Assembly: GCA_963693085.1 (NCBI GenBank)
Contig: OY856413.1
Coordinates: 107,811,501-107,875,500 of the forward strand
Length of the DNA stretch: 64,000 nt
DNA from: Alisma plantago-aquatica
Lineage: Eukaryota; Streptophyta; Magnoliopsida; Alismatales; Alismataceae
Direction: 5' to 3'
Shown here: piece after piece, positions 36,228 to 48,428 of the stretch
Layout of the letters: the number at the start of each line of letters is the position of its first letter
Position numbering within the stretch: the first letter of the stretch is position 1
Position numbers and translations under genes: made by a program
Notes under the pieces: generated by a model
The model's database searches: none
What the model was told of the DNA's origin: nothing
What the model saw: the letters and a program-made list of their open reading frames with translations, nothing else

Positions 36228-36240
36228 TGGTATCAGAGCC
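36228..36240 (+). promoter_or_regulatory. Primer binding site, initiator tRNA-Met type
   Basis: TGGTATCAGAGCC is the common plant copia PBS complementary to the 3' end of initiator tRNA-Met. It sits one base after the LTR end. Confidence 0.88.
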
Positions 36241-37559
36241 ACGTCAACTACTCTATATTTTAGAATTATCAATATGATCGATTTTTGTTTGTCGCCTTTA
36301 TTTATTGCATACGATGCGAATAAAATTGGCTTTATGCACGTCCAATCCTAAATCCACAAATCCCAATATACATATATGATATGTAATATGAATGCACTCG
36401 ATACGCGTCACGATTAAATGTGTTTTGTGGTGGATGTATATCATGGTTATGGCCAATAAACCCTATATATGTGTGCTTGGTTGTATGTGGTTGCTTTCAT
36501 CTCAGTCTACGCATTGATTCCCTATGTCCTATTCCTGATGTAACTCGAGATAAATTGAGATTTCTTTCCTACCTTTTCTCCCCTCGAATGTAACTCAGGG
36601 TTTCCATTTTCAAATGTAAAATAGCATATAATTTTATTTCTTGTTATTTTAAAGAATGGCAGACATCTTGATGACCGGTTCGAGGAGCAAGATGAGCAGG
36701 TGGCAGTATGAGGAGATGCACAAAAACTAGTGAACCGATCGGTTGGAGGTGCCAATTGATCGGCTGGTGGCACCTAACCGACCGACCTGATGGCGAGCAG
36801 ATCAATCACGGAGATGAGTTGATCAAACCCAGAAAGGAAAAACATAGAGTTCATATTGTACATGTTGCATATGATGTGGACCTAGATGACATCGATTCCT
36901 CTTGGCTCGAGGAATCACATTTGGATGGCCATATTCATTGCTTTTATCAATTCACATGTTTTCTGTGGGATATAGCATGTATATGATACTTACTATATTG
37001 TGGTGATTGGATATGTATATGTCCCTATAAAACCTAATCCCTCATTAAATATTAAAGCTTTAAATGCCTTCCAAATGTGACACATGTGAAAAGCTTGATC
37101 AGCCAAGTGTGGGAACGCCCTAGCGTGGTACACCATCTATCTCATGGAAGTGTGAACGATGGATATGTGGGTCTGCCCTAGCAGGGTGCATATTCATCAT
37201 GTTGGCTTTGGGTCAGACTTAACAAGGTGACCTAGATAGGATCTAGCACCTTGAGGCATGGAGGTGATCATGGCAAGGAGTTGTACATGACATCTTTCAA
37301 GAGTTTCATATGATGCAACTGGCAAAAGTTGCCTTTCTGGAAGATCTAAGTTGTGGGTGACAGCCCTAGCTGGTCCATGACTCAGAGGATTTTAGGATCT
37401 TCACCCACTAGGAGATTGTACGCTGCAATCTTCCAAATTGATGGTGAGGGCTGCCAATTTGAATCAAAATAGTGGGTGTGGTAATTAATTAAAGGCCTAA
37501 TTAGCTACTGTAAAATTTTATTCAAATCAAATCAAATCAAAAGGAGTTTTGACAAATGC
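36241..37559 (+). other. Copia leader and decayed gag region
   Basis: This stretch holds no readable frame of length. It includes two CCGATCGGT-type motifs near 36735 and 36770, a repeated phrase around GCCCTAGC (near 37115, 37170 and 37360), and the ATCAAATCAAATCAAA run near 37530. It is probably the 5' leader and an eroded gag start. Confidence 0.45.
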
Positions 37560-37842
37560 AATTTTCTCTTGTAGAATGGCAAAATAATCATCTTTTAAAA
37601 TGGGAAAATTAATTGAGAATAAATTCCATAACTGGTTGAGGATTGTGAGAAGTGTTCTGCACAATCCAGAAATACTGGTAGCCTTTGAGTCCACTCTATG
37701 TGAGCTTAAGAAGAAGGATAGTTCATTGATAGAGATCAATGGAACAAAGTCTAAGGACAAAGGTGAGGGAGAGAAGGGTTCTCTCGCCAAACCAATGTCA
37801 GAATCTTTTGTGCTCAAAACATGGAGAGGATGGAAGGAATGA
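37560..37842 (+). pseudogene. gag: Copia gag fragment
   Basis: The frame from 37600 reads KFHNWLRIVRSVLHNPEI, similar to the start of copia gag proteins (the NxxxWxRxxRxVL block). It then jumps to a Lys/Ser-rich segment usual near the gag C-terminus, so most of gag has been deleted. No zinc knuckle is seen. Confidence 0.5.
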
Positions 37843-37887
37843 TGGAAGAAGAAGTGAGAGATAGAGATCTCTACTTCTGGTGTATAC

Positions 37888-39310
37888 GTGATAGAGATTA
37901 ACTTTACTACTTATTTTTCATGGGTACTTGAAATTGGATGTGGATCTCACATTTGTTCAAATGTGATGGATCTTAAAAGAAATAGGCCTTTGGGGAAAGG
38001 AGAGGTTGAACTACGTGTTGCCAATGGGGCAAGAGTTGTCTCCAGTGCTGTAGGAACCTATGAGTTAACTCTACCTAGTGGGCTAATAATAGAGTTGAAG
38101 AACTGCTATTTTGTACCTACCATAAATAAGAATATCATTTCCATTTCTTGTTTGGACAAGGATGGTTTTGAATTTGTTATTAAGAATGGAAAGTGTTCCA
38201 TTTCAAAAGATGGGATCTTTTATGGAAGTGCCCCAATGTCTTATGGTATATACTTGATAGATCTAGAGACAAGTGTAAACAACATAAACACCAAAAGGAA
38301 AAAACTCAACTACTCAAACAAAATGTATCTTTGGCATTGTCGTCTAGGGCACATAAATGAGAAGCACATTTCTAGACTTCATAAAGATGGTTATCTAGAC
38401 TCTTTTGATTATGAATCAATAGAGACATGTGAATCTTGTTTGTTGGGCAAGATGACCATGACTCCCTTTTTAGGTACAGGTGAGAGAGCTAGTGATATAT
38501 TAGGACTCATACATACTGATGTATGTGGGCCTTTTAGAACTAATTCCAAAAATGGGTGTAAGTACTTCATTACCTTTACTGATAACTTCAGTAGGTATGG
38601 TTATGTGTACCTGATGAAACATAAGTCAGAAACCCTTGAAAGGTTCAAGGATTTCATGAATGAAGTATAAAACCAACTTGGTAAAAGTATCAAAGAACTT
38701 CAATCCGATTGAGGTGGAGAATACTTAAGCTAGGAGTTTCAGGACCTTCTACGAGCCTGTGGTATTGTATCACAATACACTCCGCCTGGAACACCACAGC
38801 ATAATGGTGTGTCTGAAAGAAAGAATCGCACTTTACTGGATATGGTGCGATCAATGATGAGTTTTGTTGATCTTTCAATTTCCTTCTGGAGTCATGCCCT
38901 TGAAACTGCCGCATTTACACTAAACAGAGTACCATCTAAATCAGTTCAAAATACACCATATGAGATATGGAATGGGAAGCGTCCCAATTTGTCTTTTATG
39001 AGGATTTGGGGTTGTGAGGCTTACGTCAGGAAAATGTTTCTTGATAAGCTTGGACCCAAGTCTGATAAATGTTATTTTGTTGGATACCCCAAAGAAATGA
39101 GGGGATACTATTTATACCACCCTATTGACAACTAAGTGTTTGTTGCTAGGATAGTTGTGTTCCTAGAAAAGGAATTTATTTCCAGAGGAAATAGTGGGAG
39201 GAAAATAGAGCTTGAAGAGGTTCAAGCCCAACACGAAAACATTGAACCAGTAGATGTATAAGAGGAACATAGAGATTCACAAGGTGTTGTGGAATCTCAG
39301 ACTCTTGAAG
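37888..39310 (+). pseudogene. pol: Copia pol, part 1: protease end, zinc region and integrase
   Basis: An open run of 260 codons begins with SWVLEIGCGSHIC near 37915, the copia protease site. The usual D-(S/T)-G is E-I-G here, so it is inactive. The pre-integrase zinc motif WHCRLGH...CESCL (about 38330-38440) follows. The integrase core is LIHTDVCGPF (first Asp, near 38508) and LQSD-stop-GGEYL (second Asp, near 38700). Stops lie at 38668-38670, 38710-38712 (TGA, expected CGA) and 38731-38733 (TAG, expected CAG). The frame then continues through VSERKNRTLLDMVRSMMSF and a block with IWGCEAYVRK to 39310. Joining 39310 to 55105 continues the frame as EVTQGPRRSNRK. Confidence 0.88.
39306..39310. 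repeat. TSD TGAAG, left copy
   Basis: TGAAG precedes the LTR terminus TGTGGG at 39311 and recurs at 55100-55104. Confidence 0.85.
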
Positions 39311-41454
39311 TGTGGGCTCAAACCTCCAAAACCACGATATAAACACAATTTAAACTCAGCGGAAGCATTCGATTAACAGCGGAAGACAAAAATCATGGGA
39401 AATTAAAAACTTTTTGAGATAAGAGCTTGAAACCATAAAACTTCTTTCATAAAAAGGAGATAAACTATTTACATCTCTGTTGAATTACTTCTTGAGTAAT
39501 TATACACAACATGATACAAAAATCTCAAGAGTCAAACCAAAATCTCAGACCAATAACTCCTAGGACCTGAGAGTACAGAAACGGCATAGGACTATCTAAC
39601 TACATAACTCAGCAGTCAGTATCTCCACCTGAGATTCACTGTTGCTCGTGGTGCTGCTATTGCTGGTTTTGGTCACCTGTAAGCTGGTTCCTCCGTCTTC
39701 GACGACCACCTAAAAAGTTGAAATCTACTGGGTGAGACAATTATAAATAATTGTCCCAGCGAGAGTTATAACTCTCCACTAGAAGCTTTATATAGCAATC
39801 AAAGAACAACATAAGCAATAAAAGCTTTTAAGGTAACCAACAACAGATTGGTATTAAGTAGAAAGTCAACATTTAATAAATATGAAGAACATGTGTATTA
39901 TACAGTGTTACATCATTCAAGTATCTCGTAGTTCAACCTAAGTAGATATAATACGCGGTTGATTATGTTTTACAAACATCATTATGCCCTGCGGAGATGA
40001 GGTATACCGCTAATACTCCAACCGATCACTGTTTAAGTCGCATCGGTATCATACCTAGGTCATCAAAAGAGCCGGATTCTTATGACCTCATCTTCCTCAG
40101 TCAGAGTGAGGATAACATACAGGCCATCTTGTGTCTCTGCTACTATAGCTTACCAGGGTAATCTGGTACTTCACTATTAGAGTTACAGTGGCATTTTGTA
40201 CTCTCTTCGTCATCGAAAGATTTCTTGTTTATCTCTCATCGATGCGGTATAAGGATTTCCTCGAGAGATTTGTGTTACAACATAAACATATAGTGAAGGG
40301 TTAATGGATTAAGATACATCTACATCAATTCCTACACTAGGATGTAAGGATTTACACATCCATATTCCCCCACATACTCAAAAGTATGCTATCCAGGAAT
40401 TCCCTTAGGAAAACCTGTTTCACCATCATTTGGCTTCTGACAATGATGGATCTATGATCAGGGCTCTTCATGGTATGGTTATACTTGATTAGATAGGTAC
40501 ATTTCAGTATTGTTTTAACATCATACATGTTCTCAAACATTAATCATTAGCATAGCAGCTATGAAAATAGAATACTAAATGTAACAAGTCTAACTCACAT
40601 AAATTATCATTTCTCATTCATCTCATCACAAGTCATCTCATAAGCATGACCTTGATGATACTCATGGCTCTCACAGCCTATCAATCTCATTAGATGCCAC
40701 TTACTAGGCAATAGTGTATTTCATTATTCATAAAGCTAATAAAATGATTTCAAATGAATATGGTATCATCATCCTTACCTGGATATGATCATCATCCCAT
40801 AAGAACCTACATGGTTAATTCAACTAATAACAATAAACAATTCATTTTAAAGAAGTTGTACCTTCCTACTCTTACAAGAGTTAGGTTCCCTGATTTTCAT
40901 CAATTAGGATTTACTATTCACATTACATGTCATCACCCTAGAATTAGGGTTTACTATTCACCTCATGGGGAAATGAACTCATAACATCATCATGTATGAG
41001 AAACATCATCATTAAAGCCCTCAGATAAGATTAAGATTCATCAATTATCACAATTAGGGTTTCCATGATCTCACATAGGTGGATCATACCCTAATCATGC
41101 ACATTCATATGTATTGAAGGTACTTTACTTGAGTTTCAACCATAAATGGTACTTTCTCTCTCCTCTTACTAGTAGATGGTGATTACACCACTCTAGATTA
41201 GGTTGGGACAAGTCCTCATTGACTATCATAAGTCAAATCACCACTAACATGTGATTAGAGTTTGATTAAAACAAGGTATCACTCAGTTGTACCATTCAAG
41301 GGCATTTTGGTAAATTACACCATTGATCACCGTCATGGATCAAATCATTAGTCACTTAGTCCCTTAATGTTCTAGGTTATCATTAGGGTTTAGATCAGAT
41401 CACCATTGAACCAATTACACCTTCAATTGATTAAGTATAAACAACCTTGAACAT

Positions 41455-42330
41455 CTCCAAACGGTTTCAACCTTCAACCACCAAACGATCTTGAGACCAT
41501 TTGACCTCAAACAGTCTTGAGACCGTTTGGGGTGCGTTGACCGTTTGGGGAAAGTTGACCTCCAAACTGTTTGAAGCTTATGCGGTTTGAAATCGTTTGA
41601 TCAAAACGTTCCTGAGATCGATTGGTCCAAACGATCTTGAGATCGTTTGAGCCCAAACGGTCTTGAGATCCGTTTGGCCCCAAAACGGTCTTGAGAGCGT
41701 TTGGCCTCAAACGGTCTTGAGACCATTTGGATCCAAACGGTCTTGAGACTGTTTGGTCCAAATGGGCTCAAACCGTTTGGACCTCAAACATGGTTTAAAA
41801 GTTACAATCGATTATGGTTATGTATGTTGAAGCCCTCAATTATCCAAATCCATGTAAACCCCTTACAAATTGAGTCAATTAGGAAGAGCCTTAATCAATT
41901 GAACACCAAATTGACCTTCAATTGAAAGCCAATTAGGGTTAAGTCCATCTCAATTAGGGTTTCAACCGGATAATCATCAATGTTCAATAATGTGAATCAA
42001 TTGGAGGTTGAACCCATCAATTGACCTCCAATTGGGCCCAAACTTGGCCCAAACGGTCTTGAGATCGTTTGGAAATCCTCCAAATGGTCTTGAGACCATT
42101 TTCCCAAAGTTTGACCAAAAACCAAGTCGGTTGGATAAGGGTTGAACCCTAATTAAATCTAAAATCAGCATTTTTATCAATTCATCGACTTATTGTAATT
42201 GGACCCTCAAACCATAAAATTACCTCAACCCTAGACCTCCAAACGGTCTTGGATTGTCACCAAACAGTCTTGAGACCGTTTGGTTGAATCTCCAAACGGT
42301 CTTGAGACCGTTTGGGTCCTTCAACACAAA
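41455..42330. repeat. Palindromes AACGGTCTTGAGACCGTT in the reverse giant LTR
   Basis: At least ten copies, perfect and degenerate, occur in 0.9 kb, with the same core as at 28470-29880. The array is cut by the nested element at 42495 and resumes at 53771-53900. Confidence 0.85.
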
Positions 42331-42489
42331 ACTCAACAAGATTTATACTTGAAATCAGCAATTTCAACCCGATTAGGGTTAGCGTGTTGAAGTGCCTTGA
42401 ACTCTCAATTGGTTAAGAATTAGATTATGATTCTTTGTAGGAATGAAATTCAATATATTACCAACATACCCTCAAATTTTCGTCCCTTG

Positions 42490-42494
42490 GTCAA
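42490..42494. repeat. Probable TSD GTCAA, left copy
   Basis: GTCAA precedes the TGATGG terminus at 42495. The right flank is CTCAA (53766-53770), one mismatch. Confidence 0.6.
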
Positions 42495-44010
42495 TGATGG
42501 AGCTAGAACTTACACCAAAAGATTATTCTTCCAATGGAAGTCCTAATATGCACCAAAAACCCTAGAGAGTTGATGTCCTCACTAGGTTTACCTACAACTG
42601 GTGCTAGATAAATGCTCCAACCCCACAAGAGTGTGGAAGCCTTATCATAGTACAGATTTAGGATCGAACCCAAAGGACAACGTTAAGAATCTGAGTGTCT
42701 TTTTCTTGTTTCGTATCAATCTAAGTTAATCATCTAAGACCAGAAGTTTGATTTGAGTTATTTAACCTAAACATGTAAAAGTAAAGGCAAGAATAAAAAC
42801 TAGTTTAATGATTAAAATCTAAGATTAGCAAATGATGATGGATCACTGGGGTGATGCGGGTATTCGCCACCACTACACATGGATTTCACTTGTACCAATC
42901 ATAGCAAGACTTGTAAGAAAGATACTTGGATGTTGTAGAATACCGATGTCTTAGAGGACAAGAGTAAAGCACACATCCTTCACGGGTTGAGTAACTCTCA
43001 TCCGGTACATATCTATGTGTCAATGAAGATATGTAGTCTCCAAAGAGAAAATCTTACTCAACCTCGTGAAACGTGCATCGAAAAACTAACAAGCGAGCGA
43101 TAATTACCAAATCGATTAGTATCCTTATTGACTATCCCACTTTTGAGGATATAGCTATGAGAAATGTGAGAGTGTTGCAACATCAGCCATTCTCGAACGA
43201 ATGGTCAATTACTTTGCACCACTCTCTCCTCAGAGTGTGTTCCTCGACCTGTCAAGGTCGCACTTTTGTACGTCAACTGATTCCATTTCATAGTACAAAA
43301 GTACAACGATGGAGGTGAGTTTACTCCACTCCTTAGAAAGCATTCCTAGATACCAAAACGGGTGCGCGGTGGATACAAGCACCAGAAACCAAAACTAAAT
43401 TGGTATTCGAGTCTCAAGAGCGGTCGTAGACAAACCACAACGAAAGACAATAGATGCATACAAGAACGCGGCCAACATTAAAGCATGTATGAAACAATTT
43501 AGTATTGAAACAGAATGATAACATCTTTTTAGTACAAGATACAAAACACGGGCAGCGGGGCTAGTCCCCGCACCCCAGTGAATGGAACCACTCACTCCTC
43601 ATAGAGGGAGCAACAAAGAAAGAGAAGAGAGAGAAAGAAAGCATCGTCGGAGCAGAAGAGTAGATCTGTGACAGCCCGGTGTAGATCGTCGCAGTCTCTG
43701 GGACTGCTCCGTCGTGGTCGATGTCGTCCGTTTCTCCGCCTCGATCTTCGGGTCAACCTCCGGAATAGCAAGAGTAGGATGAGGTGGAGCTATGGTGTGA
43801 GAAATGGTGAGATGGTGATGGAACATCCAACTAGATCTGCACCCAGACTGGCTGCTCATCGGATCTGGACTCAGGATGGGATTCTGAGGCTGTGGGTGAA
43901 GTTTGGTCGGAAACGGTGCTCGGGCAATCTGGCGGCGTTCCGGCACTGGTCCCAGTCCGGCAGCCTTGGGCCGTAGTGAGATGGGATCCCCAAATAAGGA
44001 CCCTTGGGGT

Positions 44011-44020
44011 CCTATTTATA
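44011..44020 (-). promoter_or_regulatory. TATA box in the 3' LTR of the minus-strand element
   Basis: TATAAATAGG on the minus strand, conserved in the other LTR at 51947-51956. Confidence 0.6.
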
Positions 44021-45469
44021 GGCACAGATCTGTCCCTCATGCCTTTGGTGTGAGTCCAAACGGTTTACTAAAAGATCTTCTTCATACGGTTTGCTTTGCT
44101 CATACGGTCTTGCTTTGCCATTCGGTCTCATATGCAATTACTCCATTCGATTTCTAGTTCATTCGGTCTGCTTGGCCATTCGGTTTGGTAGGGTACACGG
44201 TCTTCATTTCTCTCGGACTGCAGATTCGGTTTGATGGAACTCTTAGTTTCTGCTGCCAATTCATTTGGTCTCATAGCTCATTCGGTCTTCAACTTTCTCG
44301 CGGTCTTGATGCTTCTTCTTTTCCTCTCAGTCTTGCTCTTCAGCCTTCGCGGTCTCAATCACTTCAGCCCTCACGGTCTCGCTCTCGCGGTCCTACACTT
44401 CTTCTCGGTGTCACAGTTTGGTAGCATGCAAATCCATACGGTCTTCATGTGTTGTGCGCTTCGCAAGCATCTTCATGTGGCAGTAATGCAATGCTCCATT
44501 CACCTAGTTGAATCACGTGGACTCATGTGGTCCCAGCAACATTCCTCACAATCAGTACTCTTCACGTGAATAGTTACTTTTCCTTTTATCTATTCGTGAG
44601 TAAGTTGTTTTCCAGCACATTGGTTTATTCGTTTTGGCAGCTTCACGTGCATGCGGTCTCGGCTTCTAGTTCTTCATGCGGTTTTGGCTTAAAATCTTAT
44701 TCGGTTTCGGATCAGTTGCTCCATGCAATCTCAGCTCAATTGCTCATGCGGTTTGCATGGCAATTAGCTATTCCATACGGTCTTGCTTTGTGCATTCTCA
44801 TGCCCACGTGGGGTCATGCGTTCTTATGCTGCTGCCATCTTTGACAAAGTGCCAATCCTTCATGCATTCACGTGAGCTGCTGGTAAAATGGTTTCAAATG
44901 CAACGCTAAAAGTCACGTGGATCATGCGGTTTCGCAGCAAACAAACTCAAAATACTCATGCAGTCTTGCAAAGCAATTAGCTCTTATCAAAGTTATCAAA
45001 CGATCCCGCAAGCTTATCCATTTGGTCTTCTATTCCATTAGGTTATTCGGTCTTTGGATCTATCCAATCCAAACGTCCTCCAGCACGGTCTCGCTCATTC
45101 GGTTTCGCTTTGCAACAGCCCCATGCGGTCGTGCGTTGGTGTGCATGCAAGTCGCGAGAAGAAGATGATGACGGCAGTGCTGCTTCGTGCATGAGCGATG
45201 GTGGCGGAGCAGGGTTGGTGAAGAAGGACGATGCCAGCGGTCGCTGTCAGCAGTGGTGTCGATGGGTAGGTTGCAAGTGTTACTTGCGATGGCGGGGACG
45301 AAGGTGGCTGTCGGTGTATGTTGCGTGCTTCAAACGGTTTGCATGCGTGGTTGGCGAGGGCGGCGTGGTTGCCGAGTAGGTGAAGACGACGACGCCGGAG
45401 ATCATGCATAGGTGGGTGTCGACGTTGTTGATGACGTATAGCTCAAACGATGTCGCATGCCATCATGAT

Positions 45470-45585
45470 CAAATGATCTTGGGACCGCATGGGCTCATAC
45501 GGTCTTGGGACCGCATGGGCTCATACGGTCTTGAGACCGCATGGGCTCATACGATCTTGAGATCGCATGCGCTCATGATCGTATA
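45470..45585. repeat. 26-bp tandem repeats with inverted GGTCT/AGACC core in LTR
   Basis: ACGGTCTTGAGACCGCATGG followed by GCTCAT repeats four times with a 26-base period. The same array is in the other LTR at 53405-53520. The core is nearly the same palindrome as in the unrelated giant LTRs. Confidence 0.88.
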
Positions 45586-45790
45586 GCGCTCAAGACCGCA
45601 TGGATGAAACCAAATGGATCAAGACCGACTAGTGGTGATCTGCAAAGGGAAAGGAGAATGTGTAAGAGAGAATAGCATCGAATAAACTAGTAATTAGAAA
45701 TATTTAGGCAATATTTACAAGGAGTTAGTGAAACACTCAAGGTGAACCAAAGCGAGGGTAAATCAGTCAATATGAGGAATAAAATCCCTA

Positions 45791-46320
45791 GAATTGGCGA
45801 CTGTGCAGATGAATCTGGAGGATTCATCACCACACTGAACTTGAGCGTTACTCGTCCCGAGGAACGGAGAAAAACTTAAGATAGTCGACAAAAATCTCGT
45901 TCATCTCGTAATTACCTCATCTGCAAGTAAGTGTCAGAATTTTCACGAGAAAAGAGAAAAAGGGAAAATGAGACAAAACAAAATTAGGGCAAAAACGTCA
46001 AAAATCCTTTGAATTGGTGACTGAAGGTGGATCTGGAGGATTCATCGCCACACCGAACTTAAGCTTTACTCGTCCCGAGGAATGGAGAAAAACTTAAGAT
46101 AGTCGACAAAAAGCTCGTTCGTCTCGTAATTACCTCATCTGCAAGTAAGTGTCAGAATTTTCACGAGAAAAGAGAAAAAGGGAAAATGAGACAAAACAAA
46201 ATTAGGGCAAAAACGTCGAAAATCCTTTGAATTGGTGACTGAAGGTGGATCTGGAGGATTCATCGCCACACCAAACTTAAGCGTTGCTCGTCTCGAGGAA
46301 CGAAAAACTTAAAACAGTCA
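45791..46320. repeat. 218-220-bp tandem repeat overlapping the 3' LTR border
   Basis: Units start at 45791, 46011 and 46229 with GAATTGG(C/T)GACTG. The first 39 bases of unit 1 are the end of the LTR on the + strand (the start of the 3' LTR in element orientation). So the array repeats the LTR border together with the adjoining CCACAC(C/T)GAACTT motif. Two complete units and part of a third are present. Confidence 0.92.
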
Positions 46321-46329
46321 CCAATGAAA

Positions 46330-47846
46330 TCGTTCATCTCAGGATTGCCTCATCCTATTGTCATATCGTAATTTTGTTCATGGCTCAGATCGATACAACA
46401 TTATAGCTTCCTTAGATCACGAAATACATCTTATGATATCCTCATTTCTGAGTTCACTTTGCTAAAGTACTTCCTTCTCACTCTCTATTGTATCAGTCAT
46501 GTTAAAGAGTATTGTGAGATTTTGAACAGACCCACAGAATCAACAAAATGCATACGATCTGTTACTGGTGTTGAAAAAGGAGGGAATGGGGGTATGATAA
46601 AAAGATAAGAGTCTCTCCTCTGATTGAATCAAGACTCTTAAAATTAATTGACTCATTGAGATACTTTGAATGATTTATGCACAACTCTGGTTGGCTTAGC
46701 CTTACACTCGATTATTTTCTTTTTCTAAAGGTAACTCAGAAGTGTGTATAGGTTGGCTTAAGGCTTTTGGCTCTTTTACCTCTTTGAGGGGAGGTAAGGG
46801 GTTATTTTTGGATCCTTAGGATCTCACTACCGGTCACAACACATCTGCCTTCATGAGGGCAGCTAATGTACCGGCCAGACAAGACCTTTATCGGTTATCC
46901 TTATTCAGGGCACAACTCTCATGTTTTTATTCACACTCTGGCTTTTATTCATTCTCGCCTGGCTTAGGACAAAGGGTATTTTTGGATTTTTTTCATATTT
47001 GGGCTGCCAGGCCTCTTTTTGGAATCGGGGTAGATTTTTCACCAACCTCGGTATGTGCACAGACATCATTGTATACTCCTTGAGAAGGTGGTATGGCCCC
47101 GTTATGTATTGAGGGGTATGGAAGAAGCGGTAATGGAAAGAGGGGTGTGGTGTACCACACCGAACTTAGAGTTTTGCAGAGGTGTGGTTTACCACACCGA
47201 ACTTAAAGTTCGGCAATGTTCTAGTTTTCACTAGAAAGGAGTGTGGCGTGCCACACCGAACTTAAGACTTTGGCATGGTTAATGAACAGAGGGGTATGAA
47301 AATGAAAGAAGAAGTGTAGAAGAGAGTTTGGATCATGATGCAGTTTGCTTAGCGATTCCATGCGACGGGTCTCTATTCTCCATCACACTCTGCTCCAAAA
47401 GAGACATGATGAAACATCAAATGAGAAATCCATACAACAGATCCATTAATCAGATAAAGGCGTGATGTATTTGATCTATCTCAGCCTTATTGAAGTGTAT
47501 CATCTTTTCCTGTTTGAGATATAACATTAGGATTCATAGACAAATCAAAATGAAAAACACGCATTGGCTAGTTTTAAGTATTCTTTTCCAGGAAATTTGC
47601 AACACAAAAGAGGTGATGATCACAGATTTGCAAAACAAAAGCCGACTAGATAAAGGCTTTATTTTTAGAAAACTAACAAAAAGGCAGAAAAAATTACGAA
47701 AAAGAAACTAGAATGGAAAAGCGGGAAGCAATAAAGATAGAGGGTGGAGTGAAAGTCATACCACCCGCCCTCCACCTCGAACTTATGAATTTACCCATTT
47801 CTGAGCAAATACTAGGTTCAAGATGGAGGGGAAGGGTTGAGCAATG
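46330..47846 (-). other. Non-coding interior of the minus-strand element
   Basis: No coding text was recognised. At 47145-47270 three copies of a small hairpin GTGTGG-N4-CCACAC are each followed by CGAACTTA. These repeat the motif next to the LTR border. A further diverged copy may lie near 47766-47785. Confidence 0.6.
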
Positions 47847-48428
47847 TTAACCAGGCGGTCCTCTTAGTTGGAAGAAAGTCCGGCAAAGATGCCTTGCGAT
47901 AGTTGGTGCTGAAAATGAGGAAGTGGTCTGAACAACTTGTTGGCTGGGAAGTTGTGGCGACTCGAACGAGTCTTCTGGATAACTTGGATGTACATTTCTT
48001 TCACCTCGTTGTCCGTCTAGAAGAATCCAGAGACCTTCCCCCATCAGCGAGGGAGGTGGAACATAAGAAGTCGAAACTGGAGGTCTATGCGAGAAATCAA
48101 GGTTATGCCCAATTGTGCCTTCCAGTTGTGGCTCACCCTCGAAGTTCAAAGTAAAACTGCTTTCTTCAAAATCTAGAGTAGTTGATTGAGGGTCGACCAC
48201 TTGAACTTTCTCCTGTCTAGGATCAGGTGGTGGATCTGGTTTCGGCTTCGTTTCGTCACCTGGCTTTTCTTGTGTGGGGTATGGTAGCCAGGATGACGTT
48301 TCATCATCAGAGGAGTTATTTTGGGAAGTATCATCATCTTTATCAATGTTGAAATTGGTAAGAGCGTCATTCTTCTTTTCAAGGTTTTGTTCAGAATTTT
48401 CTTCATAGAACATTCTTAATTCATCCAA
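47847..48428 (-). pseudogene. Continuation of the gag-like ORF after a frameshift
   Basis: An open frame of about 190 codons, acidic and Pro/Ser-rich, overlaps the last bases of the 600-codon ORF in another frame. Its first ATG is at 48413, but the frame is open upstream and would join smoothly to the larger ORF if one base were lost or gained near 48430-48445. I infer a single frameshift in one former ORF of about 790 codons; programmed frameshifting is less likely. It has no recognised domain. Confidence 0.55.

Larger units (their letters stand above)
42495..45829 (-). repeat. 3' LTR of the minus-strand element
   Basis: 3,335 bp, collinear with 50431-53765. It contains many copies of ACGGTCT-like motifs (44090-45130), a 26-bp tandem stretch (45470-45585) and TATAAATAGG on the minus strand at 44011-44020. 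Open frames inside (for example 43599-43946 and 44231-44569) are shared with the other LTR and show no protein family. Confidence 0.92.

Noticed and set aside
36228..36240. tRNA gene fragment
   Set aside because: Only the 13-base PBS complement is present, with no cloverleaf around it.
43599..44844. Open frames of about 80-115 codons shared with 51640-52779
   Set aside because: They lie in the two LTRs of one element, so their similarity reflects LTR identity. They have no domain, and frames exist on both strands.
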